DNA of 64,000 bases, from NCBI RefSeq assembly GCF_000757885.1, contig NZ_JQCR01000002.1:248001-312000 (forward strand), read 5' to 3'. The position numbers were made by a program, and so were the translations under genes. A model generated the notes under the pieces. The model ran no database searches, had not been told where the DNA came from, and saw only the letters and a program-made list of their open reading frames with translations. Every line of letters begins with the position of its first letter. The first letter of the stretch is position 1. Below are positions 9,735 to 18,848 of this stretch, piece by piece. Origin of the DNA: Paenibacillus wynnii (GTDB lineage: Bacteria > Bacillota > Bacilli > Paenibacillales > Paenibacillaceae).

Positions 9735-10706
9735 CTACTCTTCGATGCGGTCGTCCGGTACCGGAAAACCAAAATTCGGCGTTCCGTCCAAATTCCAAGT
9801 GAAAACCTGAGCACGGGTGTGACGGTTCGGATCATATAGAGGATCTCCCACGATATCCGTGTAGTTTCTCGCATGGTAGACAATGATATCCTCACTGTCA
9901 TCCGCAGAACGTGTGAAGCTGTTATGACCTGGACCAAATTGCCCCGTAGTCGCGTTGCTCTGGAACACGGGTACTACCGATTTGGACCATGAAGCTGGAT
10001 CTAATAAGTCGCTATCTTCGGGTGCAGCGAGCAGTCCCATACAGTAATTATGGTCGGTTGCGCTTGCAGAGTAGCTAATAAATACTCTTCCGGCATGTTT
10101 AATTACCGCTGCTCCTTCATTTACTTTGAAACCGATGATCTCCCACTCAAGCTCTGGCGTAGAAATCATGACCTGCGGTCCTTTGATCGTCCAAGGGTTC
10201 TCCAATTCCGCTATGTAGAGATTGGAGTTCCCTTCAATTGCAGGGTCTTTCTGTGCCCAAACCAAGTAGGAAATCCCTTTATGATCAAACCTTGTGGCAT
10301 CCAGCGAAAAGGACTCCCAATCCGTGTGAAGCTGACCCTTTTCTACCCAAGTACCTTCAAGAGGATTGTCCGCTTCGTTCTCCAGAACAAACATACGATG
10401 ATCAAATATACCCTCAATCGTATCTGATGTATGTGCTGCAGCAAAATAGACATACCATTTGCCGCCACTGTAATGAATTTCCGGTGCCCATATGTTAGCA
10501 CTCATGAGCCCGCTTTCAGGTTTTCTCCAGATGGTTAGAGGCTCCGCCTTGCTTAAATCATTTAAAGTCAGAGATCTTCTAATTTCAATTCGATCATATT
10601 CCGGTACAGAGGCGGTGAAGTAATAATACCCGTCTGTATGTTTATAAACCCAAGGATCTGCACGTTGTGGAAGAACGGGATTATTTAATGGTTCCTTTGG
10701 AAACAT
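9735..10706 (-). CDS. GH43 family glycosidase (probable alpha-L-arabinofuranosidase)
   Basis: 323 residues with no signal peptide, so intracellular. The five-bladed propeller catalytic residues are visible: base Asp 17 in RADPWV, pKa-modulating Asp 136 in LDATRF, and acid Glu 197 in VNEGAAV. This domain makes up the whole protein; no carbohydrate-binding module is attached. It is the last gene of an operon with an ABC oligosaccharide importer, so it probably trims imported arabino- or xylo-oligosaccharides. GH43 includes both arabinofuranosidases and xylosidases, so substrate is not certain. A Shine-Dalgarno AAGGAGAG precedes the ATG. Confidence 0.88.
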   Translation of the reverse strand: MFPKEPLNNPVLPQRADPWVYKHTDGYYYFTASVPEYDRIEIRRSLTLNDLSKAEPLTIWRKPESGLMSANIWAPEIHYSGGKWYVYFAAAHTSDTIEGIFDHRMFVLENEADNPLEGTWVEKGQLHTDWESFSLDATRFDHKGISYLVWAQKDPAIEGNSNLYIAELENPWTIKGPQVMISTPELEWEIIGFKVNEGAAVIKHAGRVFISYSASATDHNYCMGLLAAPEDSDLLDPASWSKSVVPVFQSNATTGQFGPGHNSFTRSADDSEDIIVYHARNYTDIVGDPLYDPNRHTRAQVFTWNLDGTPNFGFPVPDDRIEE

Positions 10707-10757
10707 CTGAATTTCTCTCCTTTATTCTATCTTTAGAAAAACTGCAACTCTATCAAC

Positions 10758-11606
10758 CTAACCTTTAACTCCACCGGCTGTCATGCCCTCAATGAAGTAC
10801 TTTTGAAAGAATACAAATACGATTAGAACTGGAATGATTGCAAATACGGAACCGGCAATTAGAATTTTATAGTTGTTGCCATAAGGCGTAAGCAATGTAG
10901 ATAACCCGATTGGGATGGTCAGCTTGTTCGTACTATTTAGCACGATGAGCGGCCATAAGAAGTTATTCCAGCTAGCCAGTGCCTGCAGAATAGCCATGGA
11001 TGAGAAGGCTGGAGCCATTAACGGCATCATAATTTTGAAGAAAATTCCATACTCCGTACATCCGTCTACACGGGCAGCATCCAGGAAATCCCTTGGTAAC
11101 CCTCCGGCATACTGTCTGAAGAAAAAGATCGGCAGCGGGGCCACCACAAACGGAAGGATAACACCCCACATATTGTTGATCAGGTGAAATGAAATAGCGA
11201 GCTTATACATAGGCAGCATAATGATTTCCAATGGCACAGCCATTATGATAAGCACGAGTACGAACAGAAAATTACGGAATCTAAACTTATACACAGCCAG
11301 CGCATAACCGACCATGGAAGACAACAGCAGACATAACACGGTGAACGTAAAAGTAATTAATACGCTGTTCTTATACCACGTAACATAATTCTCTTTGGGA
11401 GAAAATAAATTCGTGTAGTTGGAGAGCGTCAGAAGCTCTTTATCCAAACTTAAATTCAGACCATTCCGGAGCAATTCCTGAGCAGGTTTGAAAGAAGCAA
11501 TTGCTAGCGTAATGATTGGGAACAGAGCAAAGATTGCGAGTGCGGTGAAGAGCAACAGCAGCAGCACCCGATTTAGCGACCATTTGGTTTCTTCGGCAGT
11601 TTTCAT
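10758..11606 (-). CDS. Carbohydrate ABC transporter permease (MalG type)
   Basis: 282 residues, six predicted membrane segments. The cytoplasmic EAA loop is present as DAARVDGCTEYGIFFKIMMP, which docks the ATPase subunit. No ATPase gene is nearby; in Firmicutes such importers share a common MsmX-like ATPase encoded elsewhere. It is three bp from the upstream permease and is followed by the GH43 gene. Confidence 0.93.
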   Translation of the reverse strand: MKTAEETKWSLNRVLLLLLFTALAIFALFPIITLAIASFKPAQELLRNGLNLSLDKELLTLSNYTNLFSPKENYVTWYKNSVLITFTFTVLCLLLSSMVGYALAVYKFRFRNFLFVLVLIIMAVPLEIIMLPMYKLAISFHLINNMWGVILPFVVAPLPIFFFRQYAGGLPRDFLDAARVDGCTEYGIFFKIMMPLMAPAFSSMAILQALASWNNFLWPLIVLNSTNKLTIPIGLSTLLTPYGNNYKILIAGSVFAIIPVLIVFVFFQKYFIEGMTAGGVKG

Positions 11607-11609
11607 CGG

Positions 11610-12545
11610 CTACTCCTCCTTCTTAAATAATCCAAACAGATTCAATTGAACGAATGTGATAATAAAGGTAATGGCAAGCAATACGATACCCACAGCAGCA
11701 CCGAGGCCCAGATTATTTTGTTCCCAGCCGCTGCGATATAGGTAACCCACCATTGTGAGACCGATATCTTTCGGTGAGCGGTTGCCGCTCCAAAGCATAT
11801 AGCTTTCTGTAAACATGGCATAACCGCCGTAAATACTGATTGTGAAAACGTAAATAGTGATTGGTTTCAACAAAGGAACTGTGATATTAGTAAACTTCTT
11901 CCATGTATTGGCTCCATCAATTTCAGCGGATTCGTAAACTTCTTTTGAAATGTTCTGCAGACCAGCCATGAAATAAAGCATATTAATCCCCATCCAACGC
12001 CAGCATGCCAGAATCAGCAAAGTCATAAGTCCCAGCCAGCGGTCACCCAACCAACGCTGCTTCTCAAGGCCGAGCGCGGTTATAAAGGTGTTCATAAGAG
12101 ATCCATCCAATTCGCCGAAAGCAAGCCGGAAGATCGTTCCCGCGACAACAACCGAGGTCAACGCCGGGATAAATAGAGTTGAGCGGAAAAAGTTCTTGAA
12201 TATCATGACTTTGGAATTCAAGAATGCCGCCAGCACCAAAGGTATCGGTATTAGCAAAAGCAGTGTTAATGCGGTATACACTGTACTGTTCTTAATAGCC
12301 TTGAAGAAAGTCGGATTCCACAGCTCTTTATAATTATCAAAGCCGATAAACTTACTTGAACCCGGAACAATTTCCTGAAAGCTCATGATGAATGCCGAAA
12401 CCACAGGGTAGGCAAAAAACACGGAGAACGAAATAATAAACGGGAGCACAAATACGTAAGGAGCAATCTTCTGCGAATAAAGCAGACTAGAAATCGATGT
12501 TGAACCAGACGTTTGTTTCACCCGGGTGACGTTAGGCTTGCTCAT
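11610..12545 (-). CDS. Carbohydrate ABC transporter permease (MalF type)
   Basis: 311 residues, six membrane segments, with the EAA loop ESAEIDGANTWKKFTNITVP. It pairs with the MalG-type permease just downstream to form the channel. A perfect hairpin separates it from the binding-protein gene upstream, so its expression is probably lower than that of the binding protein. Confidence 0.93.
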   Translation of the reverse strand: MSKPNVTRVKQTSGSTSISSLLYSQKIAPYVFVLPFIISFSVFFAYPVVSAFIMSFQEIVPGSSKFIGFDNYKELWNPTFFKAIKNSTVYTALTLLLLIPIPLVLAAFLNSKVMIFKNFFRSTLFIPALTSVVVAGTIFRLAFGELDGSLMNTFITALGLEKQRWLGDRWLGLMTLLILACWRWMGINMLYFMAGLQNISKEVYESAEIDGANTWKKFTNITVPLLKPITIYVFTISIYGGYAMFTESYMLWSGNRSPKDIGLTMVGYLYRSGWEQNNLGLGAAVGIVLLAITFIITFVQLNLFGLFKKEE

Positions 12546-12572
12546 GAACCGTAACCCTCCTTTGGTAATAAC

Positions 12573-12601
12573 GCATCACCGACGCCAAGGGTCGGTGATG
12601 C
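12573..12601 (-). promoter_or_regulatory. Hairpin between binding-protein and permease genes
   Basis: A perfect 11-bp stem (GCATCACCGAC and its complement) with a seven-base loop and no T run after it. This fits an mRNA 3'-end stabiliser that lets the binding-protein message outlast the permease part, as known for other binding-protein operons. Confidence 0.6.
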
Positions 12602-12616
12602 ATTGCTACTCTTTTT

Positions 12617-13963
12617 CTATTTCAAACCGGAATTAACATCTTTTAATACTTTTTCAGTGTCTTCATTATCAAGCAGAATTCGAACGTTGGATTGAGTTTT
12701 GATGGCGTCAATCACTTGAGGTGTTTTCTCACCGATGTTGATACCTTCGATTTCGTCTTTCACTTCAGTAAGTACATCGAAAATGTTACTTCCAAAGTAT
12801 TCAGTAAACTTGTTAGTAGCCTTCATTGCTGGGTCATTCCATACATCCGAACGGAGGGGATCGAAGCCCAGAATGGTCCAAGTAGCTAAACTTCCTTCTT
12901 TGGAGAGCTTAGCAAAGCTCAGGAATTGCTTCACAATATCTTCACTCTTAGTTTGATTTGTAATTACAGTTGCAGTACCGCCCATACCTGCCGAACGTGG
13001 TTCGCCTGCACTCCAAGCTGGCATTGGACGAATAACCATTTTGCCCTTCAGATCAGGCATGCTGTCTGTAAAGCGGCCCATGTACCAAAGCGGCATCCAT
13101 ACAGAAGCTGCTCCGCCTTTACCCATAAATCCGAAGTACTCTTCAGCATGATGGAATCCGCCAGGTGCTCCAACAGCCACGCCTGATTTCATTTGCTCTT
13201 GTTGCCATTTCATAACTTGTGTAACTTCAGGTCCATCAAGGTTTGGTGTACCGTCTGCTTTCAACAAATCATCTTTTGATGGAAGTTGAGCGGTTTGCAG
13301 CCACATCGACCATTGCTCGGAAGTTTCCAAGGTTGTCATAGGAATCCCTGTTTTGTCCAGAACGACTTTACCTGCTTTAGCAAAATCATCCCAAGTTTTG
13401 ATATCGTCGGCATTCACGCCTGCCTTATCGAGAATTTCTTTGTTATAATAGATTACGGAAGCGCCTACATGATAATCAATGCCGTAATAGTTTCCCTCTT
13501 TAGCATAAATATCAAAACGGGCTTTAACGAGGTTATCCAGCTCTGGATCGATAATATCATTTAGAGGTAAAAGTTGTGGTTCACCTTTGATATAGTTAGG
13601 GAATTTACTAATTTCAATATCTGCAAAATCAGGTGCTCCGCTGCCCGATTGTAAGGCAACCAACAATTTGTTGTGCACATCATCATACGGACTCACGTTA
13701 GCGACCAGTTCAATAGTTTTATCGGGGTTAGCTGCATTCCATCTCTTTACCATTTCAGTATAAAATTCGGCATGAAGCTGTTGGAAAGTCCAGAATTCAA
13801 CTTTGGTAGCCTTAGCTGTAGTTGGTGCCGTATTACCACTGCCCTCGTTAGTAGCTTTGCCTGCATTGTTCGCAGTGTTGTTTGCATTATTGCCACCGCA
13901 AGCAGACAACGCAAGGGTCATAACAAGTGATACTGAAAGCAAGCTTAGACTCTTTTTCCTCAT
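12617..13963 (-). CDS. Extracellular sugar-binding lipoprotein of ABC importer
   Basis: 448 residues. The signal peptide ends in the lipobox LSACGG, followed by an Asn/Thr-rich linker that is usual in these lipoproteins. The rest is a family-1 solute-binding protein that would deliver an oligosaccharide to the two permeases downstream. It is the first gene of the operon, with a sigma-A promoter about 95 bp upstream. The GH43 gene in the operon suggests arabino- or xylo-oligosaccharides as ligand. Confidence 0.93.
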   Translation of the reverse strand: MRKKSLSLLSVSLVMTLALSACGGNNANNTANNAGKATNEGSGNTAPTTAKATKVEFWTFQQLHAEFYTEMVKRWNAANPDKTIELVANVSPYDDVHNKLLVALQSGSGAPDFADIEISKFPNYIKGEPQLLPLNDIIDPELDNLVKARFDIYAKEGNYYGIDYHVGASVIYYNKEILDKAGVNADDIKTWDDFAKAGKVVLDKTGIPMTTLETSEQWSMWLQTAQLPSKDDLLKADGTPNLDGPEVTQVMKWQQEQMKSGVAVGAPGGFHHAEEYFGFMGKGGAASVWMPLWYMGRFTDSMPDLKGKMVIRPMPAWSAGEPRSAGMGGTATVITNQTKSEDIVKQFLSFAKLSKEGSLATWTILGFDPLRSDVWNDPAMKATNKFTEYFGSNIFDVLTEVKDEIEGINIGEKTPQVIDAIKTQSNVRILLDNEDTEKVLKDVNSGLK

Positions 13964-14052
13964 TTCTATAATCCCCCTATTGTGTAATTTATGCTGAATC
14001 CCGAAGGATAAAAGCCTTTTGTTTAACTTTCTCTAAATCAATTTATACTTTT

Positions 14053-14081
14053 ATAATATATAGTTCAATAATGAATGTCAA
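14053..14081 (-). promoter_or_regulatory. Sigma-A promoter of the GH43/ABC operon
   Basis: On the minus strand TTGACA (14076-14081) and TATTAT (14053-14058) are 17 bp apart. It lies in the 333-bp space between the binding-protein gene and the divergent regulator; the rest of that space is AT-rich without a gene. Confidence 0.7.
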
Positions 14082-14219
14082 CACTAAAATGTATGCGTTT
14101 TCTTAATTATTTATATAAAGTAAAGGGCTTGTTTTATTAAAATTTGTGGTACATTTTGTGTATAAAGTTTGATATTCGGTTGGATTTGTGGAATTTTAAA
14201 GAAGTTATATGGTATATCA

Positions 14220-14247
14220 TTGCAAAACGCTCCTTTTTGTTTATAAT
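14220..14247 (+). promoter_or_regulatory. Sigma-A promoter of the ArsR-like regulator
   Basis: TTGCAA (14220-14225) and TATAAT (14242-14247) are 16 bp apart, about 50 bp upstream of the regulator start. Confidence 0.6.
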
Positions 14248-14296
14248 TAATTAAAATGAAACAAAAATTATCATTGAGAGAGGACGCTGTTGTGCT

Positions 14297-15211
14297 TTGA
14301 TTCACATAAAAGATCTAAAATCAGGTTTGAATATTTTTAAGGCTTTAAGCTCAGATATTCGAATTGAAATATTGGGATTACTTAATACTTATGAGAGTCT
14401 TAATCTGAACGAAATTGCTGAGAAGCTCGGTTTGACCAACGGGGCGATTACAATGCACATCAAGAAGCTTGAAGAAAGTGGATTGATTGATATTACCACT
14501 GCAGTTGGTAAGCATGGAATTCAAAAAATTTGTTATCTAAATGAGAATATGCTCACGGTTGATTTACGAAGTAAAGAAACGGAGAACGTATATGAAGTTG
14601 ATATTCAGGTAGGCCATTACAGTGATTATTATGCGGAACCCACCTGCGGTTTAGCCACTAAAGACAGTATTATAGGAGAGTTTGATGATCAGCGCTACTT
14701 TGCTGATCCACAGCATATTAATGCAGGCATTGTCTGGCTTAATAAAGGGTATTTGGAGTATCGAATTCCAAATTATCTGAAATCCAACCAAAGATTTAAG
14801 GAACTTCAGTTTATTATGGAGATCAGCTCTGAGGCTCCGAGCTACAACAATAATTATCCATCGGATATCGTATTCTCTCTCAACAAAATCGAGTTAGGGA
14901 GCTGGACCTCACCAGGGGACTTCGGGGATCGAAAAGGAAACTTTAATCCTCAGTGGTGGCCGCCACACCTTAATCAGTACGGAATGAATAAGCTGCTCCG
15001 TATTAATGACGAAGGAACCTTCATTGACGGCTGCCGTATTTCAGACGTGAGAATCTGTGATATTGGGCTGCATCAGCAATCCGATATCAAATTCAAAATT
15101 GCGGTATCAGAAACCGGTCAGTCCGGCGGTCTTACCATTTACGGACGCAACTTTGGCAACTACGATCACGATTTGGTAGCGAGAGTAATGTTTGATGTGG
15201 TAAATTCCTAA
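14297..15211 (+). CDS. ArsR-like winged-helix regulator with sugar-operon C-terminal domain
   Basis: 304 residues. The first 80 or so are an ArsR-type winged helix, with the recognition region around LGLTNGAITMHIKKLEESGL. The remaining 220 residues are a separate domain of unknown fold, rich in aromatic residues (for example PQWWPPHLNQYG), plausibly for binding a saccharide. The start is TTG: the only closer upstream candidates in frame are ATT codons, and a stop lies at 14252. The gene is divergent from the GH43/ABC operon and is its most likely regulator. Confidence 0.8.
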   Translation: MIHIKDLKSGLNIFKALSSDIRIEILGLLNTYESLNLNEIAEKLGLTNGAITMHIKKLEESGLIDITTAVGKHGIQKICYLNENMLTVDLRSKETENVYEVDIQVGHYSDYYAEPTCGLATKDSIIGEFDDQRYFADPQHINAGIVWLNKGYLEYRIPNYLKSNQRFKELQFIMEISSEAPSYNNNYPSDIVFSLNKIELGSWTSPGDFGDRKGNFNPQWWPPHLNQYGMNKLLRINDEGTFIDGCRISDVRICDIGLHQQSDIKFKIAVSETGQSGGLTIYGRNFGNYDHDLVARVMFDVVNS

Positions 15212-15301
15212 TCTTAACAGTGACCTTCGACTTGTATAATTGCTATCCCTTCGACGCAGAATAACCCTTGTCTCCAAAACCACCGAGAAGGAGTGTTTCG
15301 A

Positions 15302-15463
15302 ATGCGCGAAGGTCTGATTCCCACTGTTCTTGGAACTGTTGTCTGTGCTTCAAGCGCCGCTTTTCTTGGTAGCAGAAGATACAAAATGGCTGCTACAGGC
15401 GTGCTAGGGTTCGGTCTTGCCCATGTAGTGTTGGGTGCGATTGACTTGTTTGAACACCGTTAA
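15302..15463 (+). CDS. Small hydrophobic protein, 53 residues
   Basis: Too short for most gene callers but well supported: Shine-Dalgarno AAGGAG with seven-base spacing, an ATG, 53 codons, and a terminator right after. The product has two short hydrophobic helices separated by a Lys/Arg patch (GSRRYK), and ends in IDLFEHR. It is probably a small membrane protein. I do not recognise a function. Confidence 0.65.
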   Translation: MREGLIPTVLGTVVCASSAAFLGSRRYKMAATGVLGFGLAHVVLGAIDLFEHR

Positions 15464-15476
15464 GTGTTTGGAGAAT

Positions 15477-15513
15477 GCTGAGAGGTGCTCACCAGTGCCT
15501 CTTGGCTTTTTTT
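15477..15513 (+). terminator. Rho-independent terminator after the 53-residue gene
   Basis: A nine-pair stem (GCTGAGAGG with CCTCTTGGC, using G-U pairs) followed by seven T. Confidence 0.75.
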
Positions 15514-15575
15514 GTACAAAAAAAATAAAACGACCCTCCCCCTATACCGGGCTTGGACCGCTTAGTGTTGATTAT

Positions 15576-16346
15576 TTATTTCACAGCAACATAAAAGAGG
15601 CGTTCGGCCCCTTCATCCGCCTCGACCCATTTGAAGTCAGCGTAGGTTGTAACATTAGAGAAACCGGCCTTGAGCAGCTCAGCAGTGAGCCATTCGGGAT
15701 CATAAGCACGTTGTACATGAGTCTCTTCAAAGCGCCGATACAGAGTGCTTTGTCCGCTCTCTCGGGCAAATATCACTAGGTGGTGCTCAATCTCACGACG
15801 TGGGGCATCCAGTTCACAGGTCCATATATAAGATACGGATTCTTCGTCCAGTATGAACGGCTGTTCTTCCTCGTAACGAATTAATGTATTCGGGTGGTGT
15901 ACATCGAACAAAAAAGTGCCACCGGGCTTAAGTCCTGCAAAAGTGCGGGCAAAGGTAGACTTAATGTCGCTTTCATCCAGCAAATAATTAAGACAGTCGC
16001 AGAATGAAATCACGGAGTCCACCATCTCCGGCAGCTCCCATTCCGTCATATTCTGCCTGATCCAGTGTACACTACCCTCTCGCAGAAAGCGGCGTCCCTG
16101 CGGATGCTCCTCAAGCTTCTGTCTTGCAACCGAAAGCATGTCCGAGGATAAATCAATACCACTCATGTGATATCCTGCACCGGCCAGGGGAATAGTAATA
16201 CTGCCTGTCCCGCAGCCAAGCTCCGCTACAGTTACCGGCTTCCCATGTTTTTTCCACGCGGTTTCAGCAAAGGTCAGCCAGTCCGGATAGGGCATATCGG
16301 CCATAAGCTCATCGTATACATATGCAAATTTCCCATAGGAAGACAC
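15576..16346 (-). CDS. yqeM: Class I SAM-dependent methyltransferase (YqeM)
   Basis: 256 residues. The SAM-binding motif I is AELGCGTGSITIPLA and motif II ends in GIDLSSDM; the acidic motif LFDVHHPNT follows. It occupies the yqeM position at the end of the yqeG-yqeL gene series. The methyl acceptor is not known. It is separated from its usual neighbour rsfS by the cvfB gene. Confidence 0.85.
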   Translation of the reverse strand: MSSYGKFAYVYDELMADMPYPDWLTFAETAWKKHGKPVTVAELGCGTGSITIPLAGAGYHMSGIDLSSDMLSVARQKLEEHPQGRRFLREGSVHWIRQNMTEWELPEMVDSVISFCDCLNYLLDESDIKSTFARTFAGLKPGGTFLFDVHHPNTLIRYEEEQPFILDEESVSYIWTCELDAPRREIEHHLVIFARESGQSTLYRRFEETHVQRAYDPEWLTAELLKAGFSNVTTYADFKWVEADEGAERLFYVAVK

Positions 16347-16384
16347 CAGAGTACACCGCGCTTTCTATTCAAAAAATAATAAAT

Positions 16385-17302
16385 TTATTCGGCAGACTCA
16401 TTACCTTCAACCGAAGTCTCTTCTTCCTTGCGGGCAAGATACGTCCAGTTCTCTTTTTGAGTAATAAGTCCTTCTTTCATCAGCTTGCCAAGCGCTCTCT
16501 TAAAGGCTGACTTACTGATCCCAAAGCGTTGTTTGATAATGTCAGCAGGCGTAGCATCTGAATACGGCATGGCTCCACCGGGACGGGCGTTGAGGAATTC
16601 CAACAGATTAGCGGAATCTAAATCCATACCCACTTCTTTACGAGGAGCCATAGAAAGATTAACTCGTCCATCTTCCCGAATGTGCGTAACACGTGCTTCA
16701 ACCTTTTCACCGAGTCGCATCAAACGGCTACGTTCAGAAGAATGAATCATACCGATGACACCAAAGCCTAATACCCCAGCATCCACCAGTACAAAAGTAC
16801 CCATCTGCAGCGGTCTGTACACTCTGGCGGTAACGGTTTGACCCATCCACGATTCAGGCGCATCCAGAGCTTTCTCTGAAAGCTCGTACTCACCGGCCAA
16901 TTTAGCGCGAAGACGCCCTTGTTTATCATGCTCCATCATTACATATACACAATCACCTATCTGTGGACGTAGTTCTTGGAGCTCGGGAAGTTCACTGATG
17001 GGCAACAGAAGCTGCCGACCCAGACCAATTTCCAGAAAGCATCCCAGACGAGGATGTACATCAGCCACTTCAAGCAAGGCCATTTCTCCAAGAGTAAGAA
17101 ACGGTTTTCTCATCGTAGCAGCGAAGCGGTCCTCTGTATCAAAGAACAGAAAAACCTCGACGGAATCACCTGGTTTGATTTTACGTGTAAGCTCTGTATA
17201 ATGCAGCATAACATCTTGATCACCTGCGGTCAGAAAGTAACCGTACGGAGATACTTCCCTTGCTACCTTCAGTGTAACTATAGTTCCGGCAATCAAGCTC
17301 AT
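16385..17302 (-). CDS. cvfB: CvfB/YitL family S1-like RNA-binding protein
   Basis: 305 residues made of OB-fold S1-like domains (for example GTIVTLKVAREVSPYGYFL and RVTHIREDGRVNLSM) and a C-terminal winged helix (GISKSAFKRALGKLMKEGLI). The family binds RNA; in Staphylococcus it affects virulence-gene expression. It overlaps the rsfS stop by four bases, so it is translationally coupled into the yqe operon. This gene is not part of the B. subtilis yqe operon. Confidence 0.9.
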   Translation of the reverse strand: MSLIAGTIVTLKVAREVSPYGYFLTAGDQDVMLHYTELTRKIKPGDSVEVFLFFDTEDRFAATMRKPFLTLGEMALLEVADVHPRLGCFLEIGLGRQLLLPISELPELQELRPQIGDCVYVMMEHDKQGRLRAKLAGEYELSEKALDAPESWMGQTVTARVYRPLQMGTFVLVDAGVLGFGVIGMIHSSERSRLMRLGEKVEARVTHIREDGRVNLSMAPRKEVGMDLDSANLLEFLNARPGGAMPYSDATPADIIKQRFGISKSAFKRALGKLMKEGLITQKENWTYLARKEEETSVEGNESAE

Positions 17303-17646
17303 ACAGACGTTACTACCTTGGCATCAGACCAAAGGCGCTCGATATTGTAATATTCACGCTCATCGCGGTGGAAAATGTGTACCACAACATCCCCCAAGTC
17401 CATTAGAACCCAACGTGCTGAATCTACACCTTCCATACCACGGATAACTCCTCCGGCTTCATGTACTACTTTACGAACTTCAGTTGCAATGGCTTGCACC
17501 TGAGTATCGGAATTACCATGGCAAATGACAAAGTAATCACTGATAGGTGAAATATTCCGTAGATCCAACGCAACCACGTTATTTGCTTTCTTGTCTTCCA
17601 CTGCCGTAACGGTTAACTGTAATAATTTTTCTGGATTTAATTTCAT
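17299..17646 (-). CDS. rsfS: Ribosome silencing factor RsfS
   Basis: 115 residues, the normal length for the Iojap/RsfS family. Typical sequence blocks are ISDYFVICHGNSDTQVQA and the C-terminal WVLMDLGDVVVHIF. It binds ribosomal protein L14 and blocks subunit joining in starved cells. Its start overlaps the end of yqeK by four bases. Confidence 0.96.
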   Translation of the reverse strand: MKLNPEKLLQLTVTAVEDKKANNVVALDLRNISPISDYFVICHGNSDTQVQAIATEVRKVVHEAGGVIRGMEGVDSARWVLMDLGDVVVHIFHRDEREYYNIERLWSDAKVVTSV

Positions 17647-18221
17647 CTTTTTTCCTCCAATGCTCTAACTAAATCATTTCGTGCCAGCACGGTCAGCGGG
17701 AATACAATTCTCCGCTTCTCCAGAAGAACACGAATCGTAGAATCAAAACCTTCTACGAGTCCTTGCTCGAGACTAACCTTGGCCAGCTTGCGTATCTCAT
17801 CCACTCCGGGAAAATCCCGTCCGGGTTCAATATAATCGGCTAAACATACAACTTTCTCCAGAAGACCCATGCCTTCACGGCCAGATGTGTGATAGCGGAT
17901 GGCATCCAGAACTTCAAGATCATGAATCCCATACTCTTTCTCGGCAACAAACGCACCTACCTCAGCATGCCACAGCTGCTTATCATGAGACAGCAATTCC
18001 TGAGAAAGCGCATTCTCCTCAATGATCTTCCGCATTCTTTCAACGGCCCAATACTTGGCCACATCATGCATTATAGCTGCTGTCTCTGCACGCCCGGGAT
18101 CAGCTCCATATCGGCCCGCTAATTTAACGGCTGACTCCATAACGCCTAGTGTATGCTTCCAGCGCTTATCAGGCATCTGCGCAGATACGGCTTCAATCAG
18201 CGCTTCGCGGCTGTACTCCAT
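17643..18221 (-). CDS. yqeK: HD-domain hydrolase YqeK (Ap4A hydrolase)
   Basis: 192 residues from ATG 18221. The open frame extends further upstream to 18413, but that part lies inside nadD, and AGGAG sits eight bases before 18221, which settles the start. The HD motif is visible: His in RWKHTLGV, HD in IMHDVAKYW, and further His residues in SHDKQLWHAEVGA and RYHTSG. Members hydrolyse diadenosine tetraphosphate symmetrically. It overlaps the nadD end by 29 bp. Confidence 0.93.
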   Translation of the reverse strand: MEYSREALIEAVSAQMPDKRWKHTLGVMESAVKLAGRYGADPGRAETAAIMHDVAKYWAVERMRKIIEENALSQELLSHDKQLWHAEVGAFVAEKEYGIHDLEVLDAIRYHTSGREGMGLLEKVVCLADYIEPGRDFPGVDEIRKLAKVSLEQGLVEGFDSTIRVLLEKRRIVFPLTVLARNDLVRALEEKR

Positions 18222-18795
18222 ACAATCCACTCCTATGAACATAATTGAAAACGGCCTCAGGCACCATATAGCGGATCGACTTCCCTTCTGCTGCTCGTTC
18301 TCTAAGCATTGTGGAAGAGATATCGACTTGCGGCATATCTGCCAGCACAATCTTCTCGGCGATATTCTCAGGCAGTACTGCAAGGTCAAGCTTGGTTCCC
18401 GGGCGACCCACACCGATAAAAGTCAGGCGCTGTACGAGCTCTTCAATTTCTTCCCATTTTGGCAAGTATTGAACCATATCCGCTCCGATAATAAAATAGA
18501 GCTCCAGATGAGGAAACTCCTGCTGAAGTTTTCTTACCGTCTGAATCGTGTAAGAGACACCCCCGCGGGAAATTTCCCAGTCAAGGGTTCGAAAACTCTC
18601 ATGCGCTTGAACGGCTTCCTGCACCATCGCCAACCTATCTTCACTTGATACTCCGGCCTCATGCTTATGCGGGGGAATATGCGACGGCATAAACCAAACT
18701 TCATCCAAACTATAGGTATCTCTTGCAGCTTCCGCTGCGAGCATATGACCCATATGCAGAGGATCGAAGGTACCTCCCATGATTCCGACTTTCAA
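18193..18795 (-). CDS. nadD: Nicotinate-nucleotide adenylyltransferase
   Basis: 200 residues from TTG 18795. This start is chosen because AAGGAGGTG ends seven bases before it; an ATG at 18831 would add twelve residues without a binding site and is not typical. The nucleotidyltransferase motif GGTFDPLHMGH and the C-terminal block ISSTMLRERAAEGKS are both present. It adenylates nicotinate mononucleotide in NAD synthesis. Confidence 0.95.
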   Translation of the reverse strand: MKVGIMGGTFDPLHMGHMLAAEAARDTYSLDEVWFMPSHIPPHKHEAGVSSEDRLAMVQEAVQAHESFRTLDWEISRGGVSYTIQTVRKLQQEFPHLELYFIIGADMVQYLPKWEEIEELVQRLTFIGVGRPGTKLDLAVLPENIAEKIVLADMPQVDISSTMLRERAAEGKSIRYMVPEAVFNYVHRSGLYGVQPRSAD

Positions 18796-18848
18796 GAGGC
18801 CACCTCCTTCAAAGATCATATAAGATGACAACCGCTCATCTCTATTTT

